Source of the DNA: Treponema sp.
GTDB taxonomy: Bacteria > Spirochaetota > Spirochaetia > Treponematales > Breznakiellaceae
Direction: 5' to 3'
NCBI GenBank assembly: GCA_009786625.1
Contig: WQRT01000015.1
Coordinates: forward strand, 4,488-16,684
DNA: 12,197 nt
Shown in pieces: positions 1-7,454 of the stretch. Numbering within the stretch: the first letter of the stretch is position 1; every line of letters begins with the position of its first letter. The position numbers and the translations under genes were made by a program. The notes under the pieces are model-generated. The model had not been told where the DNA came from and did no database searches. It worked only from the letters and a program-made list of their open reading frames with translations.

Positions 1-3000
1 GATACATTGCTGTATGCCTGCTGTCTAATGCCGTCAAGCTCTTTGTCCATCTCCTGCAGCTCCTTGCGGAGAGCAAGCGCCTGTTCGTTAAACGCCGCGG
101 AAGCGTTCTCCATATTTTCGCAGGATTGTTTTTCGAATAACGTAAAATCATTTTTAATTTTTGCCATTGATTCCTGCATGGACACCCGCAGTTCCGTATC
201 GAGCCTTGCCGTGTCATCCGCGAGGTTTGAAAGTTGTTTAACGGCTTCCGCGTGTATTCTGCCGTAATCATCAATGCGTTTTTCGTTAGCTGTAATGATC
301 GCGTTCTCTTTGTCCGCGCAAAGAAGTTTCCACGCTTCCATTTGTTTATTAAGAGCCTCGCCGAGTTCGTTATGCTGGCTGGCGACAGCGGCTTCCGATT
401 TTTGCCTGACTTCTTTCATAGCCGAAGATAAATCGTCATTCTGTGATTTAACCGCGGTTACGCAGGTCTGTTTTAATTCGCTTAACGCGGATGTTAATTC
501 TTCATGCTGAGATTTGACCGCGGAATCGGAAGTGAGCTTTAATTTACTTAATTTGGAAGTGAGTTCCTCATGCTGATAATTGATCGCGGTATCGGAAGTA
601 AACTTTAATTCACTTAACGCGGATGATAATTCCTCGTGCCGGGATTTAACCGATGTTTCTGTAGTTAGTTTTAAATTACTCAACGCGGATGATAATTCCT
701 CGTGCTGAGATTTAATTGACGTATCGGTAGTCAGCTTTAATTCACCTAACGCGGATGACAGTTCTTCATGCTGTGTTCTAATCGCGGCATCTGAAGTAAG
801 TTTTATGTTATTTAAAGCGGAGAATAATTCATCATACTGAGCTTTTACTGAATTATCTGTTGTTTGTTTTAAATTATTCAAAGCGGATGACAATTCATCA
901 TGCTGAGATTTAACTGATGTGTCGGATGTCAATTTTAAATTACTTAACGCGGAAGAAAGTTCATCATGCTGTGATTCAATCGCGGCATCGGAAGTTTGTT
1001 TTAATTCACTTAGCACGGCAGCTAACTCTTCCTGTTGGAATTTAACTGACGTTTCAGCGGTATGCTTAAAGCTGTTTAACACAGACGACATCTCATCAAG
1101 CTGGGATTTAACTGATGTTTCAGAAGTAAGTTTTAATTCGCTTAACATGGACGATAATTTTTCGTACTGCGATTTAATTGAAGTATCGTAAGTGAGTTTT
1201 AATTTACCCAATGCGGATGACATCTCCTCATACTGGGATTTTATTGCAGAATCGGATGTGAATTTTAAGCCGCTCAATGCTGATGATATTTCTTCATGCT
1301 GAGATTCAACCGACGTTTCGCAAGTGAATTTTAATTTACTAAGCGCGGAAGTCAATTCATCGTGCTGGGATTTAATTGACGTTTCGGATGTGAGTTTTAT
1401 ATCGCTTAATGCTGATGATAGTTCATCGCGCTGAGCGTTAACGGCGGTATCTGAAGCAAGTTTTAATTCTTTAATGACAGCGGAAAGTTCATTATATTGT
1501 GATTCAACAGCGTTATCTGAATCGCTTTTTAATTTAATTAGAGCGGAAGATAACTCTTCCTGCTGAGATTTTATCGCAAAATCTGAAGCGGACTTTAATT
1601 CGCTGAGCGCCGCGGATAATTCACTCTGCTGTGAATCGGCCGCTGTTTTGGAAGCGAGCCTTAGTTCGCTTAATGTAGCGGAAAGATCTTTCTGCTGCGA
1701 TTCGGCGGCTGTTTCGGAAATTTGTTTTAATTCATCAAGGACACCTGTTAATTCATCCTGCTGCGTCCTTATGGCGGCATCTGATTTTTCTTTTATATCT
1801 TTAAGCGCCGCGGAAACTTCGTCACTTCGCAGTTTGATAGCGGTTTGTGATTCCTGTTTTGCTTCATCAAGAGTAAACTCAAGATCGTTTTTATGCTGTT
1901 TTATAATAGCATCCGATTTTGTTTTAAGATCCCCGAGTACAGCGTCAAGTTCTTCCTGCTGTTGTGTCTGAAGGTTTTTTGACTGAGCCTGTAAATCGGT
2001 AAGCGATGTATTGAGCCTTGTGATGATCTCTGTTGTCTCTGTCTGCTGGAGTTTAATCGCGGTTCCCGATTTTTCCTTAAGTTCTGCAAGGCTGGAGCTG
2101 ACATCCTTGTGTTGAAGTTTTATAGCGGAATCAAGTTCATCATGCTGCTGCTTAATCGCGGAAGCGGATTTTGTTTTAAGGTCGGTTATATTCTGGTTTA
2201 AATCGGATTTTAACAAGACGAGGCCTGAATCAATGTCCTTTCGCTGTTTATCAATTAAACCTTTTAACTCCGTGTAGTGCTGTTTCCAGTCTGTCTGCTG
2301 TTGTAAAAGGGAAGCATTAATCGCGTCACGCTCTTTTACAATAACGCCTGATACCTCTTCCTGCTGTTTCGCGAGTGATTTTATAATTTCTTCTCTTTGC
2401 TTTTTTGTCTGGCTTTCAAGTTCGGCGCTGCCTTTTACCCATTCCTGCTGGAAAATTTTCTGTTTTGCGTTTATATCGGCGATTTGTGTATTCCATGAGT
2501 CGCCGCTTGATTTTATTTTTTCGTTTATTGAGGCTTGCTCTGTTTTTAACGCGTCCTGCGTTGTTTTTATTTTTTCATCAAAAAATATTTTAACCTGATT
2601 CACCCTTTCCTGCGCCTGTTCGCGTAACTTGGTAAGCGCCGCGTCTTCCATTTTATCCGCTCTTTTTCCCGCGTTCTCAAGAACATCCTTTAAAAGTTTT
2701 TTTACCTGTTCCATGTCGCGGTTTAAAACGGCTTCTCTGTCGCGTTCAATTTTATTCACAGCTTCGCGGTGTTCATCGATCTTGCGTTCAACAACATGAG
2801 CCGCGTTTTCAAAATCCGATATTTTTGTTTTTGCCGATGTGATTACTTCCTGAAGCGATTCTTCCAGCGCTTCGGCGTTTTTTTGCTCAAGGCGAGCTTC
2901 GGTTCCAGCAAGATTTTTTTCCGCGGCGGATAACGCTTTTTCCACCTGATCAAATTTTTCTTTCGCTTCCGTTACGCGCTTATTAGTGCTGTCAACAAAA

Positions 3001-3383
3001 GCGGATTCGTCTCTTATTCTGTTAAGATTTTCCTGAACCCTGTCGGTCATTCCGAAAAGTTCGTTTAATGATGATTCAAAATCATGTATATTGGTTTCTA
3101 TCCGCGCGATTGCTTCTGAATTTTTTACAAGTTCATCTTCGGTGTAACGCTGGATGTTCTTCATTAACTGGGACGCGGCTTTTTTTTCCACATCAAGATC
3201 AATGCCGAAATTTTTTACCGCCATGCTTTTTTCTTCGGCATAGGCGGCGATTTCTTCCTTGCATATATCCGCGTATTTTTTAACTTTTTCGATTGAACGG
3301 TTATTCTTGTCCATCCATCTGAAAAGAACAAGAACGCATACGACAATCGCAAGCGTGATTAAATTTCCAATACTAAAAATCAT
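1..3383 (-). CDS. Giant membrane-anchored coiled-coil protein, 3' end outside window
   Basis: I read this frame codon by codon and found no stop from the ATG at 3383 to the left edge, giving at least 1127 residues with the C-terminus missing. Residues 1-20 form a hydrophobic segment (SIGNLITLAIVVCVLVLF) followed by RWMDKNN, which suggests an N-terminal membrane anchor with the rest on one side of the membrane. From about residue 25 onward the protein is almost entirely charged and helical, with no globular domain visible. Residues 475-1002 are 24 tandem repeats of 22 residues. The start is supported by a GGGGAGGGAG purine stretch upstream. It follows the HAD hydrolase gene by 54 bases on the same strand, so co-transcription is likely. 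It resembles the long coiled-coil proteins of spirochaetes (the so-called SpiroCoCo type), by character only. A structural or scaffold role is inference; no catalytic motif is visible. Confidence 0.85.
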   Translation of the reverse strand, partial: MIFSIGNLITLAIVVCVLVLFRWMDKNNRSIEKVKKYADICKEEIAAYAEEKSMAVKNFGIDLDVEKKAASQLMKNIQRYTEDELVKNSEAIARIETNIHDFESSLNELFGMTDRVQENLNRIRDESAFVDSTNKRVTEAKEKFDQVEKALSAAEKNLAGTEARLEQKNAEALEESLQEVITSAKTKISDFENAAHVVERKIDEHREAVNKIERDREAVLNRDMEQVKKLLKDVLENAGKRADKMEDAALTKLREQAQERVNQVKIFFDEKIKTTQDALKTEQASINEKIKSSGDSWNTQIADINAKQKIFQQEWVKGSAELESQTKKQREEIIKSLAKQQEEVSGVIVKERDAINASLLQQQTDWKQHYTELKGLIDKQRKDIDSGLVLLKSDLNQNITDLKTKSASAIKQQHDELDSAIKLQHKDVSSSLAELKEKSGTAIKLQQTETTEIITRLNTSLTDLQAQSKNLQTQQQEELDAVLGDLKTKSDAIIKQHKNDLEFTLDEAKQESQTAIKLRSDEVSAALKDIKEKSDAAIRTQQDELTGVLDELKQISETAAESQQKDLSATLSELRLASKTAADSQQSELSAALSELKSASDFAIKSQQEELSSALIKLKSDSDNAVESQYNELSAVIKELKLASDTAVNAQRDELSSALSDIKLTSETSIKSQHDELTSALSKLKFTCETSVESQHEEISSALSGLKFTSDSAIKSQYEEMSSALGKLKLTYDTSIKSQYEKLSSMLSELKLTSETSVKSQLDEMSSVLNSFKHTAETSVKFQQEELAAVLSELKQTSDAAIESQHDELSSALSNLKLTSDTSVKSQHDELSSALNNLKQTTDNSVKAQYDELFSALNNIKLTSDAAIRTQHEELSSALGELKLTTDTSIKSQHEELSSALSNLKLTTETSVKSRHEELSSALSELKFTSDTAINYQHEELTSKLSKLKLTSDSAVKSQHEELTSALSELKQTCVTAVKSQNDDLSSAMKEVRQKSEAAVASQHNELGEALNKQMEAWKLLCADKENAIITANEKRIDDYGRIHAEAVKQLSNLADDTARLDTELRVSMQESMAKIKNDFTLFEKQSCENMENASAAFNEQALALRKELQEMDKELDGIRQQAYSNV
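378..1961 (-). repeat. 24 in-register 66-bp coding repeats (22 residues each)
   Basis: Within the coiled-coil gene, residues 475-1002 consist of 24 units of exactly 22 codons, with no insertion or deletion over 1584 bases. A typical unit starts QHDELSSALS and continues with LKLTSDT, then S/A-I/V-K-S. The core positions (L, L, L, S/A, I/V, Q) are spaced 4-3-4-4-3-4, which is two hendecads and not heptads. Units differ at many silent and replacement sites, so the array is old and under selection and not a recent expansion. Units nearest the N-terminus are richer in Q and A, while the later ones are rich in S and T. Confidence 0.92.
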
Positions 3384-3419
3384 CAGTATTATTCTCCCTC
3401 CCCGGATAATACCGTAGTC

Positions 3420-3437
3420 CAGCCCTAAGGCGGGCTG
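3420..3437. other. Short hairpin between HAD and coiled-coil genes
   Basis: CAGCCC, six bases, then GGGCTG form a perfect 6-bp stem. It lies directly after the HAD stop codon and 36 bases before the coiled-coil start. No T tract follows on either strand, so it is a poor terminator. It could stabilise an mRNA end or modulate expression between the two genes. Confidence 0.4.
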
Positions 3438-4136
3438 TCATAAATATATCATATAATTGTATAGTTGGCGATAGTTGCTGAAGGCAAAATCCGCTTTTGG
3501 AACTTTCGCGCTGATAACAGGGAAGACCGAAAAAACCGAAGCCTTGATCCACGCGGTTTTCATGCCGGCTCCCGCCGCTCCCGCTACATCGTATCTGCGG
3601 CTGTTGCCCACATAGAGGATGTCATGCGGCGCAAGCGACATCGCTTCGGCAAGACGCGTAAACGAAAGCGGATGCGGCTTAAGAGCGCCGCAGCGTTCTG
3701 AGCAAAGAACGGCATCCCAGATGCCGCCGACGCCGAGATTTTCCAGCTTTGTTTCAGGAGGAAAATCCGATAAAAGCCCCAGTTTATAACCGGCGCCGCG
3801 GAGAGCGTTAAGCGTTTCAGGCACACCCTTAAAAAGTTTTATTTTTTTAAAGAGAGGTTCCCATCCCCTGTAGATAAGATTGTCAATTTTTTCTTTTAAA
3901 AGCTGCGCCGGCGCTGACAAGATCTTTGCCGTTATCTCAGCCTGATACTGATAAAAATCATCCTGATTGCCGGAGCTTTCCTTATACTCGCCGCGGATAA
4001 TATTTCTTGCTTTACCGAATGCGGAAAGCAGCCGCATTTCTTTTGCCGCAAAGGGGATTAGCTGGAAGTAAAGATCATGATTCGGATAAAGTGTGCCGTC
4101 AAGGTCAAACGCTATCCCCTTTATACCTTCGCGCAT
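3438..4136 (-). CDS. HAD-superfamily hydrolase, C1-cap type (probable phosphatase)
   Basis: This is a 232-residue soluble protein. Motif I is FDLDGTLYP with the nucleophile Asp11 and acid/base Asp13. Motif II is LGLLSDFP with Ser123. Motif III is ALKPHP with Lys153. Motif IV is ILYVGNSRRYDVAGAAGAG, with Asp183. About 100 mostly helical residues between motifs I and II fit a C1 cap, as in phosphoglycolate-phosphatase or YjjG-like enzymes, which hydrolyse small phosphorylated metabolites in the cytoplasm. Motif IV is odd: the usual first Asp of GDS is Asn178. The substrate cannot be read from the sequence. The ATG at 4136 puts motif I at the usual distance from the N-terminus, although the ribosome binding site is weak. 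It is the middle gene of the probable three-gene unit, 43 bases after the exported 450-aa protein. Confidence 0.85.
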   Translation of the reverse strand: MREGIKGIAFDLDGTLYPNHDLYFQLIPFAAKEMRLLSAFGKARNIIRGEYKESSGNQDDFYQYQAEITAKILSAPAQLLKEKIDNLIYRGWEPLFKKIKLFKGVPETLNALRGAGYKLGLLSDFPPETKLENLGVGGIWDAVLCSERCGALKPHPLSFTRLAEAMSLAPHDILYVGNSRRYDVAGAAGAGMKTAWIKASVFSVFPVISAKVPKADFAFSNYRQLYNYMIYL

Positions 4137-4160
4137 AGCGAATTATATCTTAAATTAAAA

Positions 4161-4184
4161 ACTTTTGTCAGGACTTTTGTCAGG
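4161..4184. repeat. Tandem duplication of a 12-bp unit across a stop codon
   Basis: The 12-mer ACTTTTGTCAGG occurs twice in perfect tandem. The second copy contains the TGA stop (4180-4182 on the minus strand) of the 450-aa gene, and the first copy lies just after it, so a second in-line TGA is created 12 bases downstream. It looks like a replication-slippage duplication. Confidence 0.8.
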
Positions 4185-5532
4185 GATCAAACGCTGTTCT
4201 TACGGGAATTCTGACTAAGTTCACATAGTGGCCGGGATATCTTGCGACGAAGTTATTAATCGACGTTTCCTCGGCGCTTTCAAAGACTGTGATTCTGAAT
4301 GTGCCGTATTCATCGAAATACGGGACTAAGGCGGCTACATGAAAATATTGGCGCAGATTCGGAGGCTGAGAGTCTCTGTCATTGCTTACAGCCGCGAGAT
4401 AAAAGCTGAATGGATCATCGACAGCAAGGGTATAAAGCAGCGGCCGCAACCCTTCAACGCCGTACCCTGCTTCGCGCAGAAAACCGGGGTAAGATCGGTC
4501 TACAAAGGTTCTGTTTTCGCTCACCCGTACATAAGCGAATACATCGTTGTTTACTTCAAATTCTTCAAGGACGCTGTACCCGGGGGATCGCAATGTTCCG
4601 TTCGCCTCTGCCGCGAGATTTCTGATCCAGTCAAGACCGAAGAAAGGGTCTCTTCTTTCTTCCCAGTTAGCGGTAAATGATGATCCGCGCTGTCCGAAAG
4701 GAGCGCGCAGCGGTTCAATTGTCAGCCTTCTTCCCGTAACGGGGCGGAGTATTCCGTCAATCAGCCACTTTGTGAAACCCGAGCAGTTAAGCCCCTGTCC
4801 CGCCGGGTTTTGCGGCTGGAGTGTTTTAATTAGTACATAATTTCCGTTTTCATCGATCGCTCCGTCATCCGCGAACCGCAGAGGGGCAATGCTTCGGCGT
4901 ACTTGTGATATAAATGTCCTCGTATCTCTGTAAACGACAGGATCAGGTTCGTAATAGTGAAGAGGAAATTTTCCTTCGACGAGTGAAAGGATGTCGTTTA
5001 ACTGCATCGTATACAGACGTTCAAACGGAACGGCGACAGGAAGCGATCGCGCCAGATAGCCGTTATGAACAACGGCATCCATCCGGCATTTATCTGTGTC
5101 ATACGGCCGGAATTGAATATATGTTGATTGATCGCTTCGTAAAAAAATCCTGATTAAAGAAGGCGCTCCTGTTGATTTATTACGCGTCAGCATCCATGAG
5201 CCTTGCGCGTATCCGGGGAACCGGCCTGTGGGGCGCCTTTCCAGAGCCGGATTATCTCCTTCTTCAATGCGCCCGCTCGTCATTTCGCGAGAAAGGAGGA
5301 TCATTATCTCATTGCGTCCGTCTACCGCGCGGACTTCCACCCTTTCGCCAGTTTCAAGGCTTTCAATCGTTGTTCTGAATGACAGCACTCTGCGCGGCGT
5401 GTCTATAAACCACGAATCCCTTAACCTGCTTCTTAAAATTGAATCGTCGGTAATCTGCGAAACCGGCAGGTCAAGACCGTAAACAGGTAATATGTTAACA
5501 AAAATAAATAAAATAATTAAAAATTTAGGCAT
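4180..5532 (-). CDS. Exported protein with a possible NlpC/P60-like cysteine peptidase signature
   Basis: This is a 450-residue protein I do not recognise as a named gene. It opens with MPKF and a hydrophobic stretch to about residue 17, ending VYG-L, which reads as a signal peptide; without a lipobox Cys it is probably periplasmic or secreted. Residues 248-257 read LNCSGFTKWL, matching the DCSG-F/L-V block that holds the catalytic Cys in NlpC/P60 peptidases; the candidate nucleophile is Cys250. About 150 residues later FHVAALVP (His398) is followed by a strand and FESAEE (Glu418), an arrangement that fits a Cys-His-polar papain-like triad. The spacing is long for NlpC/P60, so a substrate-specific insertion or a non-catalytic relative is possible. 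Residues 20-240 show no known domain. It is transcribed divergently from the HtrA-type protease and heads the HAD and coiled-coil unit. Peptidase activity is inference. Confidence 0.75.
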   Translation of the reverse strand: MPKFLIILFIFVNILPVYGLDLPVSQITDDSILRSRLRDSWFIDTPRRVLSFRTTIESLETGERVEVRAVDGRNEIMILLSREMTSGRIEEGDNPALERRPTGRFPGYAQGSWMLTRNKSTGAPSLIRIFLRSDQSTYIQFRPYDTDKCRMDAVVHNGYLARSLPVAVPFERLYTMQLNDILSLVEGKFPLHYYEPDPVVYRDTRTFISQVRRSIAPLRFADDGAIDENGNYVLIKTLQPQNPAGQGLNCSGFTKWLIDGILRPVTGRRLTIEPLRAPFGQRGSSFTANWEERRDPFFGLDWIRNLAAEANGTLRSPGYSVLEEFEVNNDVFAYVRVSENRTFVDRSYPGFLREAGYGVEGLRPLLYTLAVDDPFSFYLAAVSNDRDSQPPNLRQYFHVAALVPYFDEYGTFRITVFESAEETSINNFVARYPGHYVNLVRIPVRTAFDP

Positions 5533-5592
5533 ATCCGCTTCTATTATCGGCTTTTTATATATATAATTATTAATAGTTTTGGGGGACGCATT
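5533..5592. promoter_or_regulatory. Divergent promoter region between exported protein and HtrA-type protease
   Basis: Only 60 bases separate the two start codons, so both transcription units must start here. On the plus strand there is an exact TATAAT at 5562-5567, with a poor -35 match (TTCTAT, 5539-5544) at 17 bases. Transcription would begin about 20 bases before the protease ATG. A strong GGGGGA ribosome binding site lies at 5581-5586. On the minus strand the same AT-rich block offers TATAAA-like -10 sequences, but the ribosome binding site is weak. The shared block suggests linked or competing expression. Confidence 0.5.
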
Positions 5593-6807
5593 ATGAAGTT
5601 GTATAGCCGCGGCCAGGTATTGCTTTTTTCCGCCTTAAGCGCCGTTATTGTTATCCTTTTCGCAGTCGGATTTGGTTTTTTAAGGCCGAAAACATCCGCG
5701 AATACCGAAAATGTAAACTTGAGCATCAGGGATAAAGAAAACGAGTTTGCTTTGATGCAATCGGAGTATATTGCGCTTAATACCGCCGATCTTGTTCAAT
5801 TTTCCGAGAGCGAACGCGAAAATATCGCCATATATGAGCAGCTCAACTCCGCTGTTGTAAACATTACAACGGAAACAATGGCAATAAACTGGTTTCTGGA
5901 GCCTGTTCCGCAGGAGGGAAGCTCCGGTTCAGGTTCCATCATTGATATGCGCGGATATGTTTTAACGAACAACCATGTAATACAAAACGCCCACAGGGTG
6001 CTGATCAACCTTGCCGACGGTTCTCAGTTTGAAGGTTCTGTTGTCGGCATTGACCCGGAAAGCGATCTTGCCGTTTTAAGATTTAACCCTCCGCAGGGAA
6101 TGGAACTGCGGACAATCCCGTACGGCGATTCTGATTTCCTTTTAGTCGGGCAAAAAGTTCTGGCAATCGGCAATCCCTTCGCGCTGGAGCGCACATTGAC
6201 TGTGGGAATTGTTTCCGGCCTGGGGAGGCCGATTCAAACATCCAGAAACAGAATTATCCGCAATATGATTCAAACTGACGCTTCGATAAATCCCGGCAAC
6301 TCAGGCGGCCCGCTTTTGGACACGCAGGGAAGGATGATTGGAATCAATACGATGATCTATTCGCCGTCAGGCGGTTCAGTGGGAATCGGTTTCGCGGTTC
6401 CCGTTAATACGGCAAAGCGCGTTGTAACGGAAATAATGCTGCACGGAAGAGTGCGCCGCGGCTGGATTGACGCGACAGTGGTTCAGGTTTTTCCAAGTTT
6501 GGTACGTTATGCGAATCTTCCTGTCAATTCAGGCCTTCTGGTTTCGCGGACTCTGCGGAGCGGCCTTGCGGAAAGAGCGGGGCTGCGTCAGGGTACAGAG
6601 CCTGTGCAATACGGCCGCACCGTGATCTACCTGGGTGGCGATATAATCACTTCTGTTAATAACATAAGAACAAATACACTAGCCGATCTTTACTCATCGC
6701 TTGAAGCGTGCCGGCCGGGAGATGTCGTAAACGTGGAAATAGTACGCGGCGGGCAGACGATCACATTGCAGATAACGCTTGCCGACCGCGAAGAAGTAAT
6801 GAATTAG
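5593..6807 (+). CDS. htrA: HtrA/DegS-type membrane-anchored periplasmic serine protease
   Basis: This is a 404-residue member of the S1C trypsin-like family that degrades or processes damaged envelope proteins. Residues 9-30 form one hydrophobic segment (VLLFSALSAVIVILFAVGFGFL) without a clear cleavage site, so the protein is probably tethered to the inner membrane and faces the periplasm. Residues 31-85 look like a helical linker. The protease domain carries His128 (TNNHVI), Asp158 (ESDLAVL) and Ser237 (INPGNSGGP), a complete triad. One PDZ domain follows at about 290-395, including VIYLGGDIITSVNNI. One anchor plus one PDZ is the DegS layout; DegP has two PDZ domains. Whether it acts as a general quality-control protease or in regulated cleavage is unknown. 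The start is fixed by GGGGGA seven bases upstream of the ATG. The gene appears to be monocistronic, with a convergent gene after it. Confidence 0.93.
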   Translation: MKLYSRGQVLLFSALSAVIVILFAVGFGFLRPKTSANTENVNLSIRDKENEFALMQSEYIALNTADLVQFSESERENIAIYEQLNSAVVNITTETMAINWFLEPVPQEGSSGSGSIIDMRGYVLTNNHVIQNAHRVLINLADGSQFEGSVVGIDPESDLAVLRFNPPQGMELRTIPYGDSDFLLVGQKVLAIGNPFALERTLTVGIVSGLGRPIQTSRNRIIRNMIQTDASINPGNSGGPLLDTQGRMIGINTMIYSPSGGSVGIGFAVPVNTAKRVVTEIMLHGRVRRGWIDATVVQVFPSLVRYANLPVNSGLLVSRTLRSGLAERAGLRQGTEPVQYGRTVIYLGGDIITSVNNIRTNTLADLYSSLEACRPGDVVNVEIVRGGQTITLQITLADREEVMN

Positions 6808-6848
6808 TATCTATCCATAAAGTCGGTTAGTTTATAGACAGACTTTGA

Positions 6849-7367
6849 TTAATTAGGCCACAGTCCGCTTGCGGTTTGGCGGTCGGTTCTGTTCCAGTAC
6901 TGGCTTCTTCCGATTCCAAAGGCTATCTCGCCGCGCATCTCCAGAGTATCGGTCTGGAATGTTCTGCTTCCGGCGCGTGAACCTGCCGGACGGAAAATAA
7001 TTCTGCAATTGTAAATATTGCCGTCGGCGGGATTAATTACTTTGCCGCCTCTCCATTCGCCGTTATTCTGCCTTCTAAGCCCGTAAATCCATGTAGTACC
7101 GGCGACTTCCATTGCGTTTACCCTGCCGGCGGTTGGGAAACCGTCATATCGTTCCCTGCACGCGGACGCGATGGTTCCTCTCGGTTCGTCAGCCAATGAC
7201 AGAATCCTGCCGAACAGTACGCCGTTTTCCATGTATATTTCCCATCCGGCGGTAACCCGGTTTGTGTTTTCATCGACGCTAATCCAGTAACCTACAACAG
7301 GTTCGCTTTGAGCAAAGCAAACGGCGGCAACCGTAAGACCTATTACCAGAGCTGATATTTTTCTCAT
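6849..7367 (-). CDS. Exported DUF2147-family protein
   Basis: This is a 172-residue protein with a signal peptide (MRKISALVIGLTVAAVCFAQ, likely cut after Ala19 or Gln20). The mature part follows the DUF2147 pattern: VGYWISVDENTNRV at the start, EIYMENGVLFGRI in the middle, EWRGGKVINPADGNIYNCRI at about 104-123, and LEMRGEIAFGIGRSQYWNRT at the end. Family members are small beta-rich envelope proteins of unknown function, so no activity can be given. The start is supported by AAGGAGA a few bases upstream of the ATG. It is convergent with the HtrA-type gene, with a gap of only 41 bases and no strong terminator. It is divergent from galM across a region with a palindrome. Family assignment is by recalled motif pattern. 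Confidence 0.82.
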   Translation of the reverse strand: MRKISALVIGLTVAAVCFAQSEPVVGYWISVDENTNRVTAGWEIYMENGVLFGRILSLADEPRGTIASACRERYDGFPTAGRVNAMEVAGTTWIYGLRRQNNGEWRGGKVINPADGNIYNCRIIFRPAGSRAGSRTFQTDTLEMRGEIAFGIGRSQYWNRTDRQTASGLWPN

Positions 7368-7389
7368 ATACGTCTCCTTGTACTGATTT

Positions 7390-7403
7390 TACCCGGACGG
7401 GTA
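7390..7403. promoter_or_regulatory. Operator-like palindrome between DUF2147 gene and galM
   Basis: TACCCGGACGGGTA has perfect 6-base arms (TACCCG / CGGGTA) around GA. It overlaps a plausible plus-strand -10 (TATACT, 7402-7407) and sits 23 bases upstream of the DUF2147 start codon, so it is well placed for a repressor acting on either gene. It is also the only G+C-rich patch in an AT-rich spacer. No regulator can be named. Confidence 0.4.
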
Positions 7404-7454
7404 TACTAATATATTACCCTGTACGATTTCAGCTTGCAAGTGTATAATCCTAAT

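Noticed and set aside
378..1961. Regular 66-bp spacing suggestive of a CRISPR or satellite array
   Set aside because: The whole period is coding, there are no conserved repeats with unrelated spacers, and variation follows codon structure.
1648..1971. Plus-strand Ser-rich open frames inside 1-3383, such as 919-1191 and 1648-1971
   Set aside because: They are antisense reflections of the 66-bp coding repeats; the minus-strand frame is continuous, starts with a membrane segment and has coherent coiled-coil periodicity.
3420..3437. Hairpin as an intrinsic terminator after the HAD gene
   Set aside because: The stem is only 6 bp and no T tract follows on the minus strand, so I list it only as a hairpin.
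6819..6846. AAAGTC/GACTTT inverted repeat between convergent htrA and the DUF2147 gene as a terminator
   Set aside because: A 6-bp AT-rich stem with a 16-base loop is too weak to support.
7434..7454. TTG start giving galM seven more residues
   Set aside because: No ribosome binding site precedes it, and the ATG at 7455 fits the usual GalM N-terminus; it cannot be fully excluded.
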